Assembly: GCA_016290295.1 (NCBI GenBank) | Contig: JAEETJ010000005.1 | Location: 1-64,000 of the forward strand | Origin: Bacteroidales bacterium | Lineage (GTDB): Bacteria; Bacteroidota; Bacteroidia; Bacteroidales; WCHB1-69 | Direction: 5' to 3' | DNA: 64,000 bases | Part shown: positions 8,212 to 16,972 of the stretch, piece after piece | Numbering within the stretch: the first letter of the stretch is position 1 | Layout of the letters: each line of letters opens with the position of its first letter | The notes under the pieces: model-generated | The model's database searches: none | The model's input: only the letters and a program-made list of their open reading frames with translations | Told to the model about the DNA's origin: nothing | Program-made: the position numbers and the translations under genes

Positions 8212-8883
8212 TTACCAGATATAAGGAATGACTTTGTATTTCACCCTTTGTTTGTACTCACGATAGCCTTTGAGACCCTGCTCCAGAACGGCTTCCTCAT
8301 TGCGTATTCGCTTGGCGATGAGCGGAATATAGAGTAGCATAATCAAGAAAGAGATAGGCGAAGCCAGCACCAACGGCATCACCAGGAAGAGGATGGTAGT
8401 GGACATATACATCGGATGGCGAACAATGCCGTAGAGCCCTGTGTCGATGACCTCTTGGTGTTCCTGAACCTCAACCGTGCGCGAGAGGTAAGTGTTTTCG
8501 CGCAGAACCTCAGCGTACAGGATATAGCCGAACAGGAAGAGTGCGGCGGCGAGCCACACGGCCCAATCGGGCAGCACCAGCCACTGGAAACGCCAATTCA
8601 ATCCCGCCACCACAAATGCAGCGACAAACATCACAGCACTCAGCGCCACAACGGCCTTTTGTTCCTTCTCTTCCTCCTTGGCGCTCAAACGTTTACGCAG
8701 CAGCTCCGGATTCTTTACCATCAATATCAATCCAGCCACAAACATCGGCACAAACAGAACACCCATCATCAGCCACCCCTGCCAATAATGCAACGAGCCC
8801 GCAGGCAAAAAAATGAGCAGTCCAAAAAGAATAATCCCGAGGAGGAATTTGGTTAGGGCTTGGAAGAAGAGTTTGGTGTCCAT
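8212..8883 (-). CDS. Isoprenylcysteine carboxyl methyltransferase family membrane protein
   Basis: A 223-residue integral membrane protein with about five hydrophobic segments (near 12-32, 38-56, 75-95, 100-122, 160-185). The C-terminal half has the ICMT/PEMT-like SAM-binding signature GLYGIVRHPMYMS near 149 and the distal RIRNEEAVLEQGLKGYREY near 192, including the Glu and the aromatic residues of the family. Bacterial members methylate unknown small or lipid substrates at the membrane, since protein prenylation does not occur in bacteria. It is flanked by a 58-bp gap to the DUF4298 gene and about 94 bp to the TSCPD gene. Family confident; substrate unknown. Confidence 0.88.
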   Translation of the reverse strand: MDTKLFFQALTKFLLGIILFGLLIFLPAGSLHYWQGWLMMGVLFVPMFVAGLILMVKNPELLRKRLSAKEEEKEQKAVVALSAVMFVAAFVVAGLNWRFQWLVLPDWAVWLAAALFLFGYILYAEVLRENTYLSRTVEVQEHQEVIDTGLYGIVRHPMYMSTTILFLVMPLVLASPISFLIMLLYIPLIAKRIRNEEAVLEQGLKGYREYKQRVKYKVIPYIW

Positions 8884-8941
8884 AACATGTTAATTTCATC
8901 AGTTTTTATTCAGTATGATCAGTGCCCCGATTATACCAATT

Positions 8942-9505
8942 TTATTTTTCAACGTGCAAAATTACAGAAAAATCCTCCTCCATCTCCTCCTCCACCCTTT
9001 TGTACTCTTCCAGCAAGTTGTATATTCCGTCCTCGCTGAGGACGCCGCGCTTAAGGTCGGGAGGGAGAAGGCCGGCTTCGTCGGCTTCGAAGTCGGTGCG
9101 CCAGGCGGGAGAGGTGTAGTAGGCTTCGAGGGTGGAGAAAGCGGAAGTAAGGTCTTTAAGGTCGGCGTTAAAAACCTTAAGGACAGAGGTAAAGTTAGTA
9201 AGGTCGGGAGTAATGCTTGCCTTGTTTTCTATGGCTTGGCGGAGCTGCTGGACAGCCTCTTCACACTTGGTGAAGAGGGCTTCCATCTCGGTGATGCGGG
9301 CTATCTGCTCTGCCAGCCCGAATTTCACTGTCTGCCTGGACTTTACCGTCCGCATGAGTTTCGCTATCTGCTTAGAGTTCATCGTTCGCTTAGGGTTCGC
9401 TATCTGCTTGGAGTTCTCCATCGGCCAGGGCTTCACTATCTGTCCAGTTTTAGTTGACTGCACAGGCTGTTGGGATCGCTTGTTGTTCTTGGCTTTCATA
9501 ATCAT
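8942..9505 (-). CDS. DUF4298 domain protein
   Basis: A 187-residue protein. Residues 1-65 are a basic, repeat-like low-complexity segment with three related NSKQIAN/NSKQIAK/KSRQTVK units. From about 65 a coiled-coil-like helix (ARITEMEALFTKCEEAVQQL) leads to the conserved WRTDFEADEAGLLPPDLKRG and VLSEDGIYNLLEEY block that marks DUF4298. The function of this family is unknown. Its ATG overlaps the stop of the ThrE-type exporter gene by four bases (ATGA), indicating translational coupling. A 180-residue open frame on the opposite strand (8915-9457) is taken as a shadow. The repetitive basic N terminus is unusual for the family and may be a later addition. Confidence 0.8.
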   Translation of the reverse strand: MIMKAKNNKRSQQPVQSTKTGQIVKPWPMENSKQIANPKRTMNSKQIAKLMRTVKSRQTVKFGLAEQIARITEMEALFTKCEEAVQQLRQAIENKASITPDLTNFTSVLKVFNADLKDLTSAFSTLEAYYTSPAWRTDFEADEAGLLPPDLKRGVLSEDGIYNLLEEYKRVEEEMEEDFSVILHVEK

Positions 9506-10755
9506 TTTCTACGGCTTAGGAGGCGGCCGATTCTGTTTCTGCCGTTCAGTTCTGCCACCGCCAAAATGCCAAAGGCAATGGCTACGGTGACTTCCAACGC
9601 CACAAAACCTGTCTTCACAGCTGCAGAAACTTGCTCGGAGACAAGGTTATAGGTAGTCCAAAAGATGCCCGCACCAGGCACCAAGGGGAAAATACCACAA
9701 ATGAGGAACACCGTGATGGGACATTTGCGCACAAAGGATTGCGACAAAGCCGTGAAAGCAACCAGTGCCGTGGAAAAAAACACTACACCCACTATCGACA
9801 AAGTCGTGTAACGTACCAACAACAGATATAGCAACCAGCCCATCATGCCGCAAAAACCGCAGTCCGCATAATACTTGCGGGGCACACCAAAGAGCACCGC
9901 AAAGGCCATGGTGCCCACAAAAGCCGCCACCAACTGCACCAACAGTCCCTCTGTCTCGGGCGCAGCGGTCAAAGGTTCCAACGGCTGCATCCGTCCGGCT
10001 ATCGCCGCATCAAAAAGAAAGGCAAAAGCCACCCCTAACGCAATGCAAAAGAAGACCAGCAAGGCATCCAGCAGTCGTGTGACACCCGCAATGTAGTCCT
10101 CGTTAGCCAGGTCGCGGATACCGTTGGTGAATGGCACTCCGGGAATCAAAGGAATGATGGCACCGATAATCATGTTGCTCAGATGAGTACCCAAGCCCAT
10201 TTTATACATCACCCCGCAAAGCACTGTGGCAAAGAACGCACCGGTGAGATTACCCGTGATTCGGGACAGGTGACGATAGCCGACAAACAGCATATAAACC
10301 CACAACAGCAAACCCGCCACCAAAGCAACCAGACTGTCCATAAAGCCACCCCCGAAAACGATACAAAAACCCGCACTGCCCAAAGCGGACGCCACAATCT
10401 GCTCCACGGCAGGCTTCGGTCGCATGTTGCGGATTTCCTTCAGCCGCCGCTCCAGCTCCGGCAGATTGCATTGTCCCTGCGCCACCTCCCGTGACAACTG
10501 GTTTACAGCCACTACCTTGTCCAAGCTCGTACCTTTGATAGGGATAAACTTAGAGCGGGCATATCCCTTGCTTGTAGCCATGATGCCGTTACTGAGCACG
10601 AATACGCTCTCATCCTCCACACCGAAGTGTCCAGCAATGCGCTGCATCGTCTCCTCCACACGCGATATCTCCGCCCCGTTCTCCAAAAGAATTGAGCCAG
10701 CCTCGTAGGCCAAATCCATCACTTTGCTGTTATCGTCCATTAAATTATTATCCAT
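9502..10755 (-). CDS. Threonine/serine exporter family protein (ThrE, YjjP-YjjB fusion)
   Basis: About 417 residues. The first half is the DUF1212/YjjP domain, with a conserved start AYEAGSILLENGAEISRVEE and a hydrophobic bundle near 120-250. The second half is the YjjB-like domain, with further membrane segments near 280-410. Full-length ThrE proteins export threonine and serine, and the YjjPB pair in E. coli exports succinate, so the substrate is open. I prefer the ATG at 10755. A TTG at 10758 directly abuts the stop of the upstream gene. Another in-frame ATG lies five codons on. It sits between a PH-like membrane protein and DUF4298 in a tight minus-strand operon. Confidence 0.88.
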   Translation of the reverse strand: MDNNLMDDNSKVMDLAYEAGSILLENGAEISRVEETMQRIAGHFGVEDESVFVLSNGIMATSKGYARSKFIPIKGTSLDKVVAVNQLSREVAQGQCNLPELERRLKEIRNMRPKPAVEQIVASALGSAGFCIVFGGGFMDSLVALVAGLLLWVYMLFVGYRHLSRITGNLTGAFFATVLCGVMYKMGLGTHLSNMIIGAIIPLIPGVPFTNGIRDLANEDYIAGVTRLLDALLVFFCIALGVAFAFLFDAAIAGRMQPLEPLTAAPETEGLLVQLVAAFVGTMAFAVLFGVPRKYYADCGFCGMMGWLLYLLLVRYTTLSIVGVVFFSTALVAFTALSQSFVRKCPITVFLICGIFPLVPGAGIFWTTYNLVSEQVSAAVKTGFVALEVTVAIAFGILAVAELNGRNRIGRLLSRRK

Positions 10756-10758
10756 CAA

Positions 10759-11283
10759 TTATTTATACAATTCATTAAGATTCACATCCATCTCCTTTGA
10801 CATCACATACTCATAGAATCGCTCGCGGAAGCGTTCCACCTGCTTTTCTGTCAAGTCCTTGCCAAAACGATATCTTTTTCCATATATGGTGACCAGCACG
10901 ATGCCATTCTCATCAATAGCTCGGCCTCTAAGTTCAGCCATTGCTTCCGAAATCTCCTTCATCTTGCTTTTACTGTTATACCTTATCTCCGCAATGTCGG
11001 CCAAAGGAATACGCAAGTCCTTCTGGAACGGAAATTTTTTGACAACACGTATGACAAAGTCCTTGCCGTCTATTCCTAACTGCTCCTCCCCAACAAATTG
11101 AAACCGGAATAAAAAAAAGAAAAGCACTGTCATCGGAACACTTAACAACAACATCCACAAGCACACTGGATCCTCAATGCCTTCATACGCCCATATCACA
11201 CTGAGTGCAACAAAAGAAGCTAAGATTAAAAAAATGGCCATTGCATTTCTCCCGGAAGGCTTGCAAACCAATAACACATCCAT
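10759..11283 (-). CDS. Membrane-anchored protein of unknown function (PH-like)
   Basis: A 174-residue protein with two adjacent hydrophobic segments (about 14-32 and 41-60) forming a hairpin in the membrane, then a soluble domain of about 110 residues. The soluble part (IRIPLADIAEIRYNSK-like, then VLVTIYGKRYRFGKDLTEKQ) looks like the bacterial PH-like fold found after paired membrane segments; this is inference from pattern only. The gene stops at the base before the exporter start and begins 11 bases after the nitroreductase stop, so it is in the same transcription unit. No named family. Confidence 0.7.
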   Translation of the reverse strand: MDVLLVCKPSGRNAMAIFLILASFVALSVIWAYEGIEDPVCLWMLLLSVPMTVLFFFLFRFQFVGEEQLGIDGKDFVIRVVKKFPFQKDLRIPLADIAEIRYNSKSKMKEISEAMAELRGRAIDENGIVLVTIYGKRYRFGKDLTEKQVERFRERFYEYVMSKEMDVNLNELYK

Positions 11284-11294
11284 AACAACAGTAT

Positions 11295-12470
11295 TTATTT
11301 CCTTTTCGCACTTAAGATTCGGCCAATGTACATGTGGTGGATACCAGCGGGAAAGTTCTCGTAACGCTGGCGCGGAATCTCCTCGAAGCCAGCCGGATCA
11401 AATGGATTACGATAGATAATCTCACATTCATACACTTCGGAAGCTTCCAGATAATAAGGCGCTCCATGCTCGGTATAAGCCACATGCAAGCCCAGGGCTT
11501 CCTCCTTGTTGCCATCCCGTCCGCTGTGCGAGCCCATATAGGCCAAAACATCCTTATGGTCCTCATCAAAGGTCATGACCGTGAAGTATTTGTATTTTTC
11601 CATGAACTGATAAGTATAGCGTGCGGGAGCCACATAAACAGTAATCGTGTTCACATCGTTACGCCACACATTACCCAAAGCACCCCAACCTATGGTCATG
11701 GCATTGTGGTTGTCCTTGTCGCCCACCGCCAGCAGCAGACCTGAGCCTTTGAACCAAGTGAAGGGATTGCCTTCAAAGTCGTCCGTGTAGTCAAACTCGC
11801 TGAAAACCGCCTGTTCCACCTGCTTTTCGGGCTCCACCGCCTTGCCATCCACACTACCATAGAAATTGTAGGACACATTGGCAGGTTTCCACTTGTCCTT
11901 GGGGGTATTCGTGCCATCAGGATAACCAATGACAATGGTATTGAGCGGTATCAACTTTTTCGGCAAAGCCAGCACCTCAGAAACCGCTTTAACCCGTTCT
12001 TCTGAAGGATAAGTGCCAGTCCATACTGCACCCAAGCCCATGGCATTAGCTGCCAGCAAGATATTCTCAGTAGCTGCGGAGCAGTCCTGCACCCAGAACT
12101 CACGGGCATTGCCACTCAAAGCCTTGTTCATATCGCCACACACCACAATAGCCAATGGGGCTTTGGCTGCCATGCCCGCATACGGATTGGCCTTTGCCAG
12201 TGCCGCCAACTGCTGTTTGTCGGTCACCACCACAAAGTGCCAAGGCTGCTTATTCATCGCCGAAGGAGCCGCCATTCCAGCACGCAAAAGTTGCTCAATT
12301 TTGGCATCCTCTACGGGTTTATCCAAGTAGCTGCGCACCGATACACGTGTCGCGATATTGTCCAAAACGGCCTGCTCCGAACCATTCTTTTGGGCTTTTG
12401 TGGAGCAAGATGAAAGTAATAACATAGTGAGAATCAATAGGGTTAAACCTTCTTTTTTCATGGTATTCAT
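11295..12470 (-). CDS. Nitroreductase fused to flavin reductase-like domain, lipoprotein
   Basis: A 391-residue protein. Residues 1-22 form a lipoprotein signal ending LLLSSC, with Cys22 as the anchor. Residues about 36-205 are a nitroreductase domain: TRVSVRSYLDKPV near 41 and AAPSAMNKQPWHFVVV near 67 bind FMN, and GLGAVWTGTYP near 145 is the usual dimer/FMN loop. Residues about 235-385 are a flavin reductase-like split barrel (NPFTWFKGSGLLLAVGD, then NAMTIGWGALGNVW and ARYTYQFM). Each domain is common alone in anaerobes; the fusion on one lipid-anchored chain is unusual. Both would bind flavin, so electron transfer between them is plausible but unproven. A TAnnTTTG element lies 21 bases before the ATG. 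A second ATG three codons in is also possible. Confidence 0.88.
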   Translation of the reverse strand: MNTMKKEGLTLLILTMLLLSSCSTKAQKNGSEQAVLDNIATRVSVRSYLDKPVEDAKIEQLLRAGMAAPSAMNKQPWHFVVVTDKQQLAALAKANPYAGMAAKAPLAIVVCGDMNKALSGNAREFWVQDCSAATENILLAANAMGLGAVWTGTYPSEERVKAVSEVLALPKKLIPLNTIVIGYPDGTNTPKDKWKPANVSYNFYGSVDGKAVEPEKQVEQAVFSEFDYTDDFEGNPFTWFKGSGLLLAVGDKDNHNAMTIGWGALGNVWRNDVNTITVYVAPARYTYQFMEKYKYFTVMTFDEDHKDVLAYMGSHSGRDGNKEEALGLHVAYTEHGAPYYLEASEVYECEIIYRNPFDPAGFEEIPRQRYENFPAGIHHMYIGRILSAKRK

Positions 12471-12490
12471 TTTACATTATTTATAAAGTG

Positions 12491-12498
12491 CAAATTTA
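12491..12498 (-). promoter_or_regulatory. Bacteroidota -7 element (TAAATTTG)
   Basis: TAAATTTG on the minus strand, 21 bases upstream of the nitroreductase-fusion ATG. Confidence 0.55.
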
Positions 12499-12534
12499 CA
12501 TAAAATCCCCGAATCACAAACAGACATACAATTT

Positions 12535-12590
12535 TTTGTAGGGACATGATTCACCATATTAACTGTAGGGATGCGATTCATCGCGTCCGA
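12535..12590. repeat. GTAGGGA-type palindromic repeat
   Basis: Two GTAGGGA motifs are followed by an inverted repeat (about 12569-12588, GGATGCGATTCATCGCGTCC). It resembles the elements near 29359 and 29419 and, more distantly, the palindrome inside the gene at 31735-31764. Confidence 0.6.
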
Positions 12591-12637
12591 AAAAAATTAT
12601 ATAGAGGAAAAGTACTTGATTATCTAAACACAAAACT

Positions 12638-14206
12638 TTATTCAAAGAAATCATCAGCAGTATGATGCAAGACAGTATCGGACACGGCACAGAGGGAAAC
12701 TTCGCCATTACCTGCCAAACGCTGCAAATACGGCAAGATAAAAGGTGCATTCTCAAATTCCCTACGATAGATTTCATCCTCCACCAAGACATAATCGAAG
12801 TTCAAAGTCAAGGCCCAGGAGACCAATTGTGGTCTAGGCCACATGACTGAATAGCCATCCCTGTCCATCATTGCGAAAGGAAGATTCTGCGGATAAGAGA
12901 ACAGCGTTAGAAAGCGTAATTCCTTTGAGTCACAACCTGCCTCTTTCAACATCTGGTTGGCAGTCGCATAACGTTCAGCGGTATGGAGAGCATCCAACGC
13001 ATCCTTGCGGCGTTCATTTTGCATGTGGCAAGCCTCAGCGGTCATAAAACCCGCAAGCGACAACACCACTGCCAACGCCACCACCTTACTCCATTGCCGT
13101 GACGGATTAGGGAGCAAGCTTAACAGCCCCACCAACGACATCACAATCGGGAAGAAAAGGCTATCCAGAAAATAATAATCATGTTCGGCAAACTGCAACA
13201 GCATAGCCACAACAAACGACATTTCTCCCACTATCCATATCAGCAACAACCACCATAGGGACAGTTTACTCTGAAGCTTACCAACATTTCTTTTTTTGAA
13301 GCACAAGAAAAGCAAAGCAGCTCCTGCCACCACCACATACATCCAGTGCTGCATCCTCTGGAAATAATGAAATCTCCATAGGTCGTGAACGCTCTGGAAC
13401 ACCTCCACAGCCTCCTCTTTGTTACGGGCAGGAAGCAAACTACTGAGAAACAAAGTGCCATAATGCTCCCGCAGGTACATGCTCCACAACCACCACGCCG
13501 CAAACATAACAGCCCCAATAAAAAAAGGCAAGAACGAAGCACGCAGACTATCTTCCTTACGGAACAGCCGCAGCAACTGAAAACAAGCCACTGCCACCCA
13601 CAAGACCGCAAACGAGGTGCGTGTCATCATCGCAAGCGTTAGCAGCATAATGCCCACATAAAACATCCATTTTTTGGCATCCCGCAAATATAGCACATAA
13701 AACAGCAGTCCGCACATAGCCATCGACAAAGCTGGCATAGTCGGAAGAAAAGAGGCACTATAGTATGCATATACTGGTGATGTTGCGGTCACCATCGCCA
13801 CAAGCAGCGATTTTGCCCTGGAACGGGTGAGCACAAAAGCCAGCAAATAAAGTGCCCACAAGCCAATGACAGATACCATCAACGTCAATCCACGGAAAAC
13901 CCATGGTTGATGGCTTCCGGTGATACGCATCAGTCCGGCAACCAGCCAATGATGCAAAGGCAAATCGCAAGCCGTCACAGCGGACTCTTGCTTGTCGAGA
14001 CCAAATTGCTGTTTATTGTATATTAATGACTGCGGATGAAAAAGATCACCTCCGTTATGAAGAAATCCAAGCGAAAGCGAGTAATGGTCAGCCTGCGCCC
14101 ACGCATGAATATAGGCTGGCGGCTCATTCAAATGGCGAACATTAACGATCAACGATACAACAATTATCATCAAAAATGGCAAAACATGCTGCTTCAATGC
14201 TTTCAT
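12638..14206 (-). CDS. GT-C fold membrane glycosyltransferase (GT39/ArnT-like)
   Basis: A 522-residue protein with about ten hydrophobic segments. After the first membrane helix (residues 9-24) comes a loop with HAWAQADHYSLSLGFLHNGG near 34, where GT-C enzymes carry their catalytic acidic residue (Asp41 here is the candidate). A DLPLHHWLVAGLMRI segment near 101 is the typical P-x-x-x-W/L lipid-side loop. Family members transfer a sugar from a polyprenyl phosphate to protein, lipid A or glycan on the periplasmic side. It stands alone between the nitroreductase fusion and dnaB, so nothing in the context gives the acceptor. A TAnnTTTG element is seen 28 bases before the ATG. Confidence 0.8.
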   Translation of the reverse strand: MKALKQHVLPFLMIIVVSLIVNVRHLNEPPAYIHAWAQADHYSLSLGFLHNGGDLFHPQSLIYNKQQFGLDKQESAVTACDLPLHHWLVAGLMRITGSHQPWVFRGLTLMVSVIGLWALYLLAFVLTRSRAKSLLVAMVTATSPVYAYYSASFLPTMPALSMAMCGLLFYVLYLRDAKKWMFYVGIMLLTLAMMTRTSFAVLWVAVACFQLLRLFRKEDSLRASFLPFFIGAVMFAAWWLWSMYLREHYGTLFLSSLLPARNKEEAVEVFQSVHDLWRFHYFQRMQHWMYVVVAGAALLFLCFKKRNVGKLQSKLSLWWLLLIWIVGEMSFVVAMLLQFAEHDYYFLDSLFFPIVMSLVGLLSLLPNPSRQWSKVVALAVVLSLAGFMTAEACHMQNERRKDALDALHTAERYATANQMLKEAGCDSKELRFLTLFSYPQNLPFAMMDRDGYSVMWPRPQLVSWALTLNFDYVLVEDEIYRREFENAPFILPYLQRLAGNGEVSLCAVSDTVLHHTADDFFE

Positions 14207-14233
14207 AATTCACTATGTTCTCATTGTAAAATG

Positions 14234-14241
14234 CAAATTTA
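14234..14241 (-). promoter_or_regulatory. Bacteroidota -7 element (TAAATTTG)
   Basis: TAAATTTG on the minus strand, 28 bases before the glycosyltransferase ATG at 14206. Confidence 0.5.
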
Positions 14242-14419
14242 CATAAATTTCCCGAATTATATAATACAGAAAAAAGTTTTAAAGAGGCAATTAGTCGCTG
14301 CCGAAAACCGTGCTGATTTCAAAAAAATTGTTGATAACTTATTATCCTCATTTAACGATTCTTAGAATGATTGTTAATATCTTTCTGAAAAGTGAGAGAA
14401 TTTTTACTTCACTTTGTTA

Positions 14420-14427
14420 TACTTTTG
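14420..14427 (+). promoter_or_regulatory. Bacteroidota -7 element (TACTTTTG) of dnaB
   Basis: TACTTTTG about 190 bases upstream of the dnaB ATG. The leader that follows carries the purine-rich hairpin repeat at 14440-14515. The rest of the gap between 14242 and 14419 shows nothing recognisable. Confidence 0.5.
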
Positions 14428-14439
14428 CAAGCCGTTTTT

Positions 14440-14515
14440 GAAAGACGAGGAGACGGGAAGACATGCACTACGTGCATTCGGGGAGACGAAAAGACGGGGA
14501 GACGATGGAACAATA
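14440..14515. repeat. GAGACG-rich hairpin repeat, copy 1
   Basis: Several GAGACG/AAGACG units surround the palindrome ATGCACTACGTGCAT (14463-14477). A related block occurs at 21121-21200. It lies in the dnaB leader. Confidence 0.6.
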
Positions 14516-14617
14516 ATCGAATACCCGAGAGAACGAAAGTGAACGCCTTAACGAGCGAATGCAATGAGCGTCTTAACGCAAAACCAGATCAACAATTCAA
14601 CAAATCAACAAATCAAC

Positions 14618-16201
14618 ATGGAAAACAAGACTGTTACCACCAAAAAGACTGAAAACAGACTCTCATACAACACCATTGAGGCCACCTTGGGAAATACCGG
14701 AAAGGTTGTGCCACAAGCACTTGACATCGAAGAGGCCGTGTTAGGTGCATTGCTGATCGATGCCAATGCCGTGAGCATCGTCATCGACTCGCTCACCCCC
14801 AATATGTTCTATCGGGATTCGCATCAGATGATCTACAAAGCCATTCTCGACTTGTTCACAAAATCAGAGCCCATCGACCTGCTCACAGTTACAAACAAGT
14901 TACGAAAAGAGAAACAATTGGAGTTTATTGGAGGTGCCTCTTACCTGGCCTCTCTGACCAACCGTGTGGCCTCTTCTGCCAATATTGAGTATCATGCCCG
15001 TATCATCATGGAGAAGTTCGTGCTCCGCGAACTGATCAGCGTTTGCAGCAACATTACCCGCGACGCTTACGATGACTCTAAGGACGTGCTGGAGCTGATG
15101 GACAAGGCCGAGACCGACTTGTTCAACATCATCCAGAACAATTTCAAACGCGACAGCAAAGAGCTGCGTACGGTGGTGCAGAACGCCATTTACGAGCTGC
15201 AGGAGATGAACAACAAGAGCAGCGACGAGTTGCAAGTGCGTACCGGCATCCGTGCCATCGACGAGAAAATCGGCGGCTGGCAACGCTCCGACTTGATTAT
15301 CATGGCCGCCCGTCCCGGTATGGGTAAAACCTCCTTCGTGCTGTCCATTGCCCGCAATGCAGCCCTTACCTTCAACAAGAAAGTAGCCTTCTTCTCCTTG
15401 GAAATGTCCGCTACCCAGCTGGTTCACAGACTTTTCGCTATCGAGTCGGGTATCTCTGCCGAAAAAATTGCCAAGGGCAAGCTGAATGAGGCGGAATGGG
15501 TACAACTGATGGAAAAAATCAATGTGCTTTTCAGCTCGAACCTGATTATTGACGACACCCCTGCCCTTTCCATTTTCGACTTGCGTGCCAAGTGCCGCCG
15601 ACTGAAAGCCCACAACGATATCGATCTGATTATCATCGACTACCTGCAGCTGATGCAAGGCAATGTGGATGGTGCCAAGGGTACTGGCAACCGTGAACAG
15701 GAAATCAGCCATATTTCCCGTTCTCTCAAAGCTTTAGCCAAGGATTTGAACGTGCCGGTCATCGCCCTGTCGCAGTTGAGCCGTGCCGTTGAAACCCGTC
15801 CCGGTGTAAAGCGTCCCCAGCTGTCCGACTTGCGTGAATCTGGTTCTATCGAGCAGGATGCCGATATGGTTATGTTCATCTATCGTCCTGAATACTATAA
15901 ATTTGAAGCTTTCGAAGACAATACTCCTTCCGAAGGTTTGGCTGACATTATGATTGAAAAGAACCGTCATGGTTCAGGCGGCAATATCCGAGTGCGCTTC
16001 CAGAGTCAGTACACCAAGTTCACCGATGTGGACGATGTACCGCATTTTACTGAAGGTGGCGATTCCGGCAATTCTGGCAACTTCGCCGACCCCGCAGCCG
16101 GCATTGTCCCCAACGCCAGCTTCAGCACCTTCAATGCAAGCTTTAATGATGAAACAGACACCAACTTCACCGGCACTGATGACGGAGAAATGCCTTTCTA
16201 A
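14618..16201 (+). CDS. dnaB: Replicative DNA helicase DnaB
   Basis: A 527-residue hexameric helicase that unwinds DNA at the replication fork and recruits primase. The N-terminal domain (about 33-180) starts VPQALDIEEAVLGALLID. Walker A is ARPGMGKTS at 231-239, Walker B DLIIIDYLQLM at 336-346. The downstream LSQLSRAVETR and SDLRESGSIEQDADMV blocks are also present. An in-frame ATG 18 codons upstream (14564) exists, but its codons come from the repetitive AACAAATCAACAAATC leader, so 14618 is preferred. The C-terminal tail (about 460-527) is rich in Asn, Gly and Phe and is probably disordered, ending MPF, similar to SSB-like tails. Followed 3 bases later by the SpoU methyltransferase gene. Confidence 0.97.
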   Translation: MENKTVTTKKTENRLSYNTIEATLGNTGKVVPQALDIEEAVLGALLIDANAVSIVIDSLTPNMFYRDSHQMIYKAILDLFTKSEPIDLLTVTNKLRKEKQLEFIGGASYLASLTNRVASSANIEYHARIIMEKFVLRELISVCSNITRDAYDDSKDVLELMDKAETDLFNIIQNNFKRDSKELRTVVQNAIYELQEMNNKSSDELQVRTGIRAIDEKIGGWQRSDLIIMAARPGMGKTSFVLSIARNAALTFNKKVAFFSLEMSATQLVHRLFAIESGISAEKIAKGKLNEAEWVQLMEKINVLFSSNLIIDDTPALSIFDLRAKCRRLKAHNDIDLIIIDYLQLMQGNVDGAKGTGNREQEISHISRSLKALAKDLNVPVIALSQLSRAVETRPGVKRPQLSDLRESGSIEQDADMVMFIYRPEYYKFEAFEDNTPSEGLADIMIEKNRHGSGGNIRVRFQSQYTKFTDVDDVPHFTEGGDSGNSGNFADPAAGIVPNASFSTFNASFNDETDTNFTGTDDGEMPF

Positions 16202-16204
16202 ACT

Positions 16205-16741
16205 ATGAAAAAACTATCTATGGAGGAACTCCACCGCGTTAGCCCCGAGGAGTTCAAAAAAGTCAAGAAAATCCCGCTGACCGTCATTTTAGATGACATC
16301 CGCAGCATGAACAATATCGGCTCCATTTTCCGCACCTGCGATGGCTTGGCCGTGGAGCAACTGTACCTGTGCGGCATCACCGCCTGCCCACCCAACAAAG
16401 AAATCAATAAGACCGCTTTAGGTGCCACCGAAAGTGTGGAATGGCACTATTTTGAAGACGTGGTGGAAGCTGTTAAACAGCTGCAACAGAATGGTTACAA
16501 AGTATTTATGGTAGAACAGACGGACCAGTCCATCATGTTGCAAAATTTGCAAATTCCGCAAGGGCAGAAAACCGCCATCATCTTAGGCAACGAGGTGTTC
16601 GGGGTCAGCGACAAGCTACTGCCCCTCGTGGACGGTGCCATCGAAATTCCGCAATTCGGCACCAAACACTCTTTCAACGTAACGATTGCCGCGGGAATGG
16701 TAATGTGGGAAATCTTTAAGCAGTTGACAGTTAACAATTAA
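16205..16741 (+). CDS. SpoU/TrmH family RNA 2'-O-ribose methyltransferase
   Basis: A 178-residue SPOUT-class enzyme. The three motifs are present: NNIGSIFRTCDG near 36 (motif 1, catalytic Arg in SpoU enzymes), ILGNEVFGVSD near 124 (motif 2) and PQFGTKHSFNVTIAAG near 147 (motif 3, knot and SAM loop). It methylates a tRNA or rRNA ribose; the position cannot be told. The gene begins 3 bases after dnaB and is surely co-transcribed with it. The last codons (KQLTVNN) and the stop are part of a heptamer repeat array that continues after the gene. Confidence 0.93.
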   Translation: MKKLSMEELHRVSPEEFKKVKKIPLTVILDDIRSMNNIGSIFRTCDGLAVEQLYLCGITACPPNKEINKTALGATESVEWHYFEDVVEAVKQLQQNGYKVFMVEQTDQSIMLQNLQIPQGQKTAIILGNEVFGVSDKLLPLVDGAIEIPQFGTKHSFNVTIAAGMVMWEIFKQLTVNN

Positions 16742-16772
16742 TAATTAATAATTGATAGTTGACAGTTACAAC
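16724..16772. repeat. Heptamer short tandem repeat array
   Basis: Units AGTTGAC, AGTTAAC, AATTAAT, AATTAAT, AATTGAT, AGTTGAC. The array begins within the last codons of the SpoU gene, so the stop codon is one of its units. Confidence 0.75.
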
Positions 16773-16794
16773 TGATGCCATATCTTATTTAGGT

Positions 16795-16972
16795 TGGTGA
16801 TATAAGTGTGTTATAGCGATTAGTCGTGCTGAAAGCACGCAATCCTATTAACCCCTAACAAGGCCGTAGGCCGCAGTTTGGGGTGGCAATGCTCATGGTA
16901 ATACAGCGTGCCAAAGGTACGCCACTATTGGAATCTTGGTAGCGTGCCTTCGGCACATTCTAAGAGAGTCAT
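16795..16972. repeat. Three-hairpin dispersed repeat element
   Basis: Hairpins CGTGCTGAAAGCACG (16825-16839), GGCCGTAGGCC (16862-16872) and GTGCCTTCGGCAC (16944-16956), with linking text including AACCCCTAACAAG and TTTGGGGTGGCAATGC. It fills the gap between two convergent genes. No open frame of interest. Of the style of dispersed Bacteroidota intergenic repeats; no second full copy is in the window. Confidence 0.6.

Noticed and set aside
8915..9457. 180-aa plus-strand open frame opposite the DUF4298 gene
   Set aside because: The minus-strand frame has a known domain and a coupled ATGA start; the plus frame has no recognisable feature.
14900..15712. 270-aa minus-strand open frame inside dnaB
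   Set aside because: Antisense shadow of dnaB with no recognisable domain.
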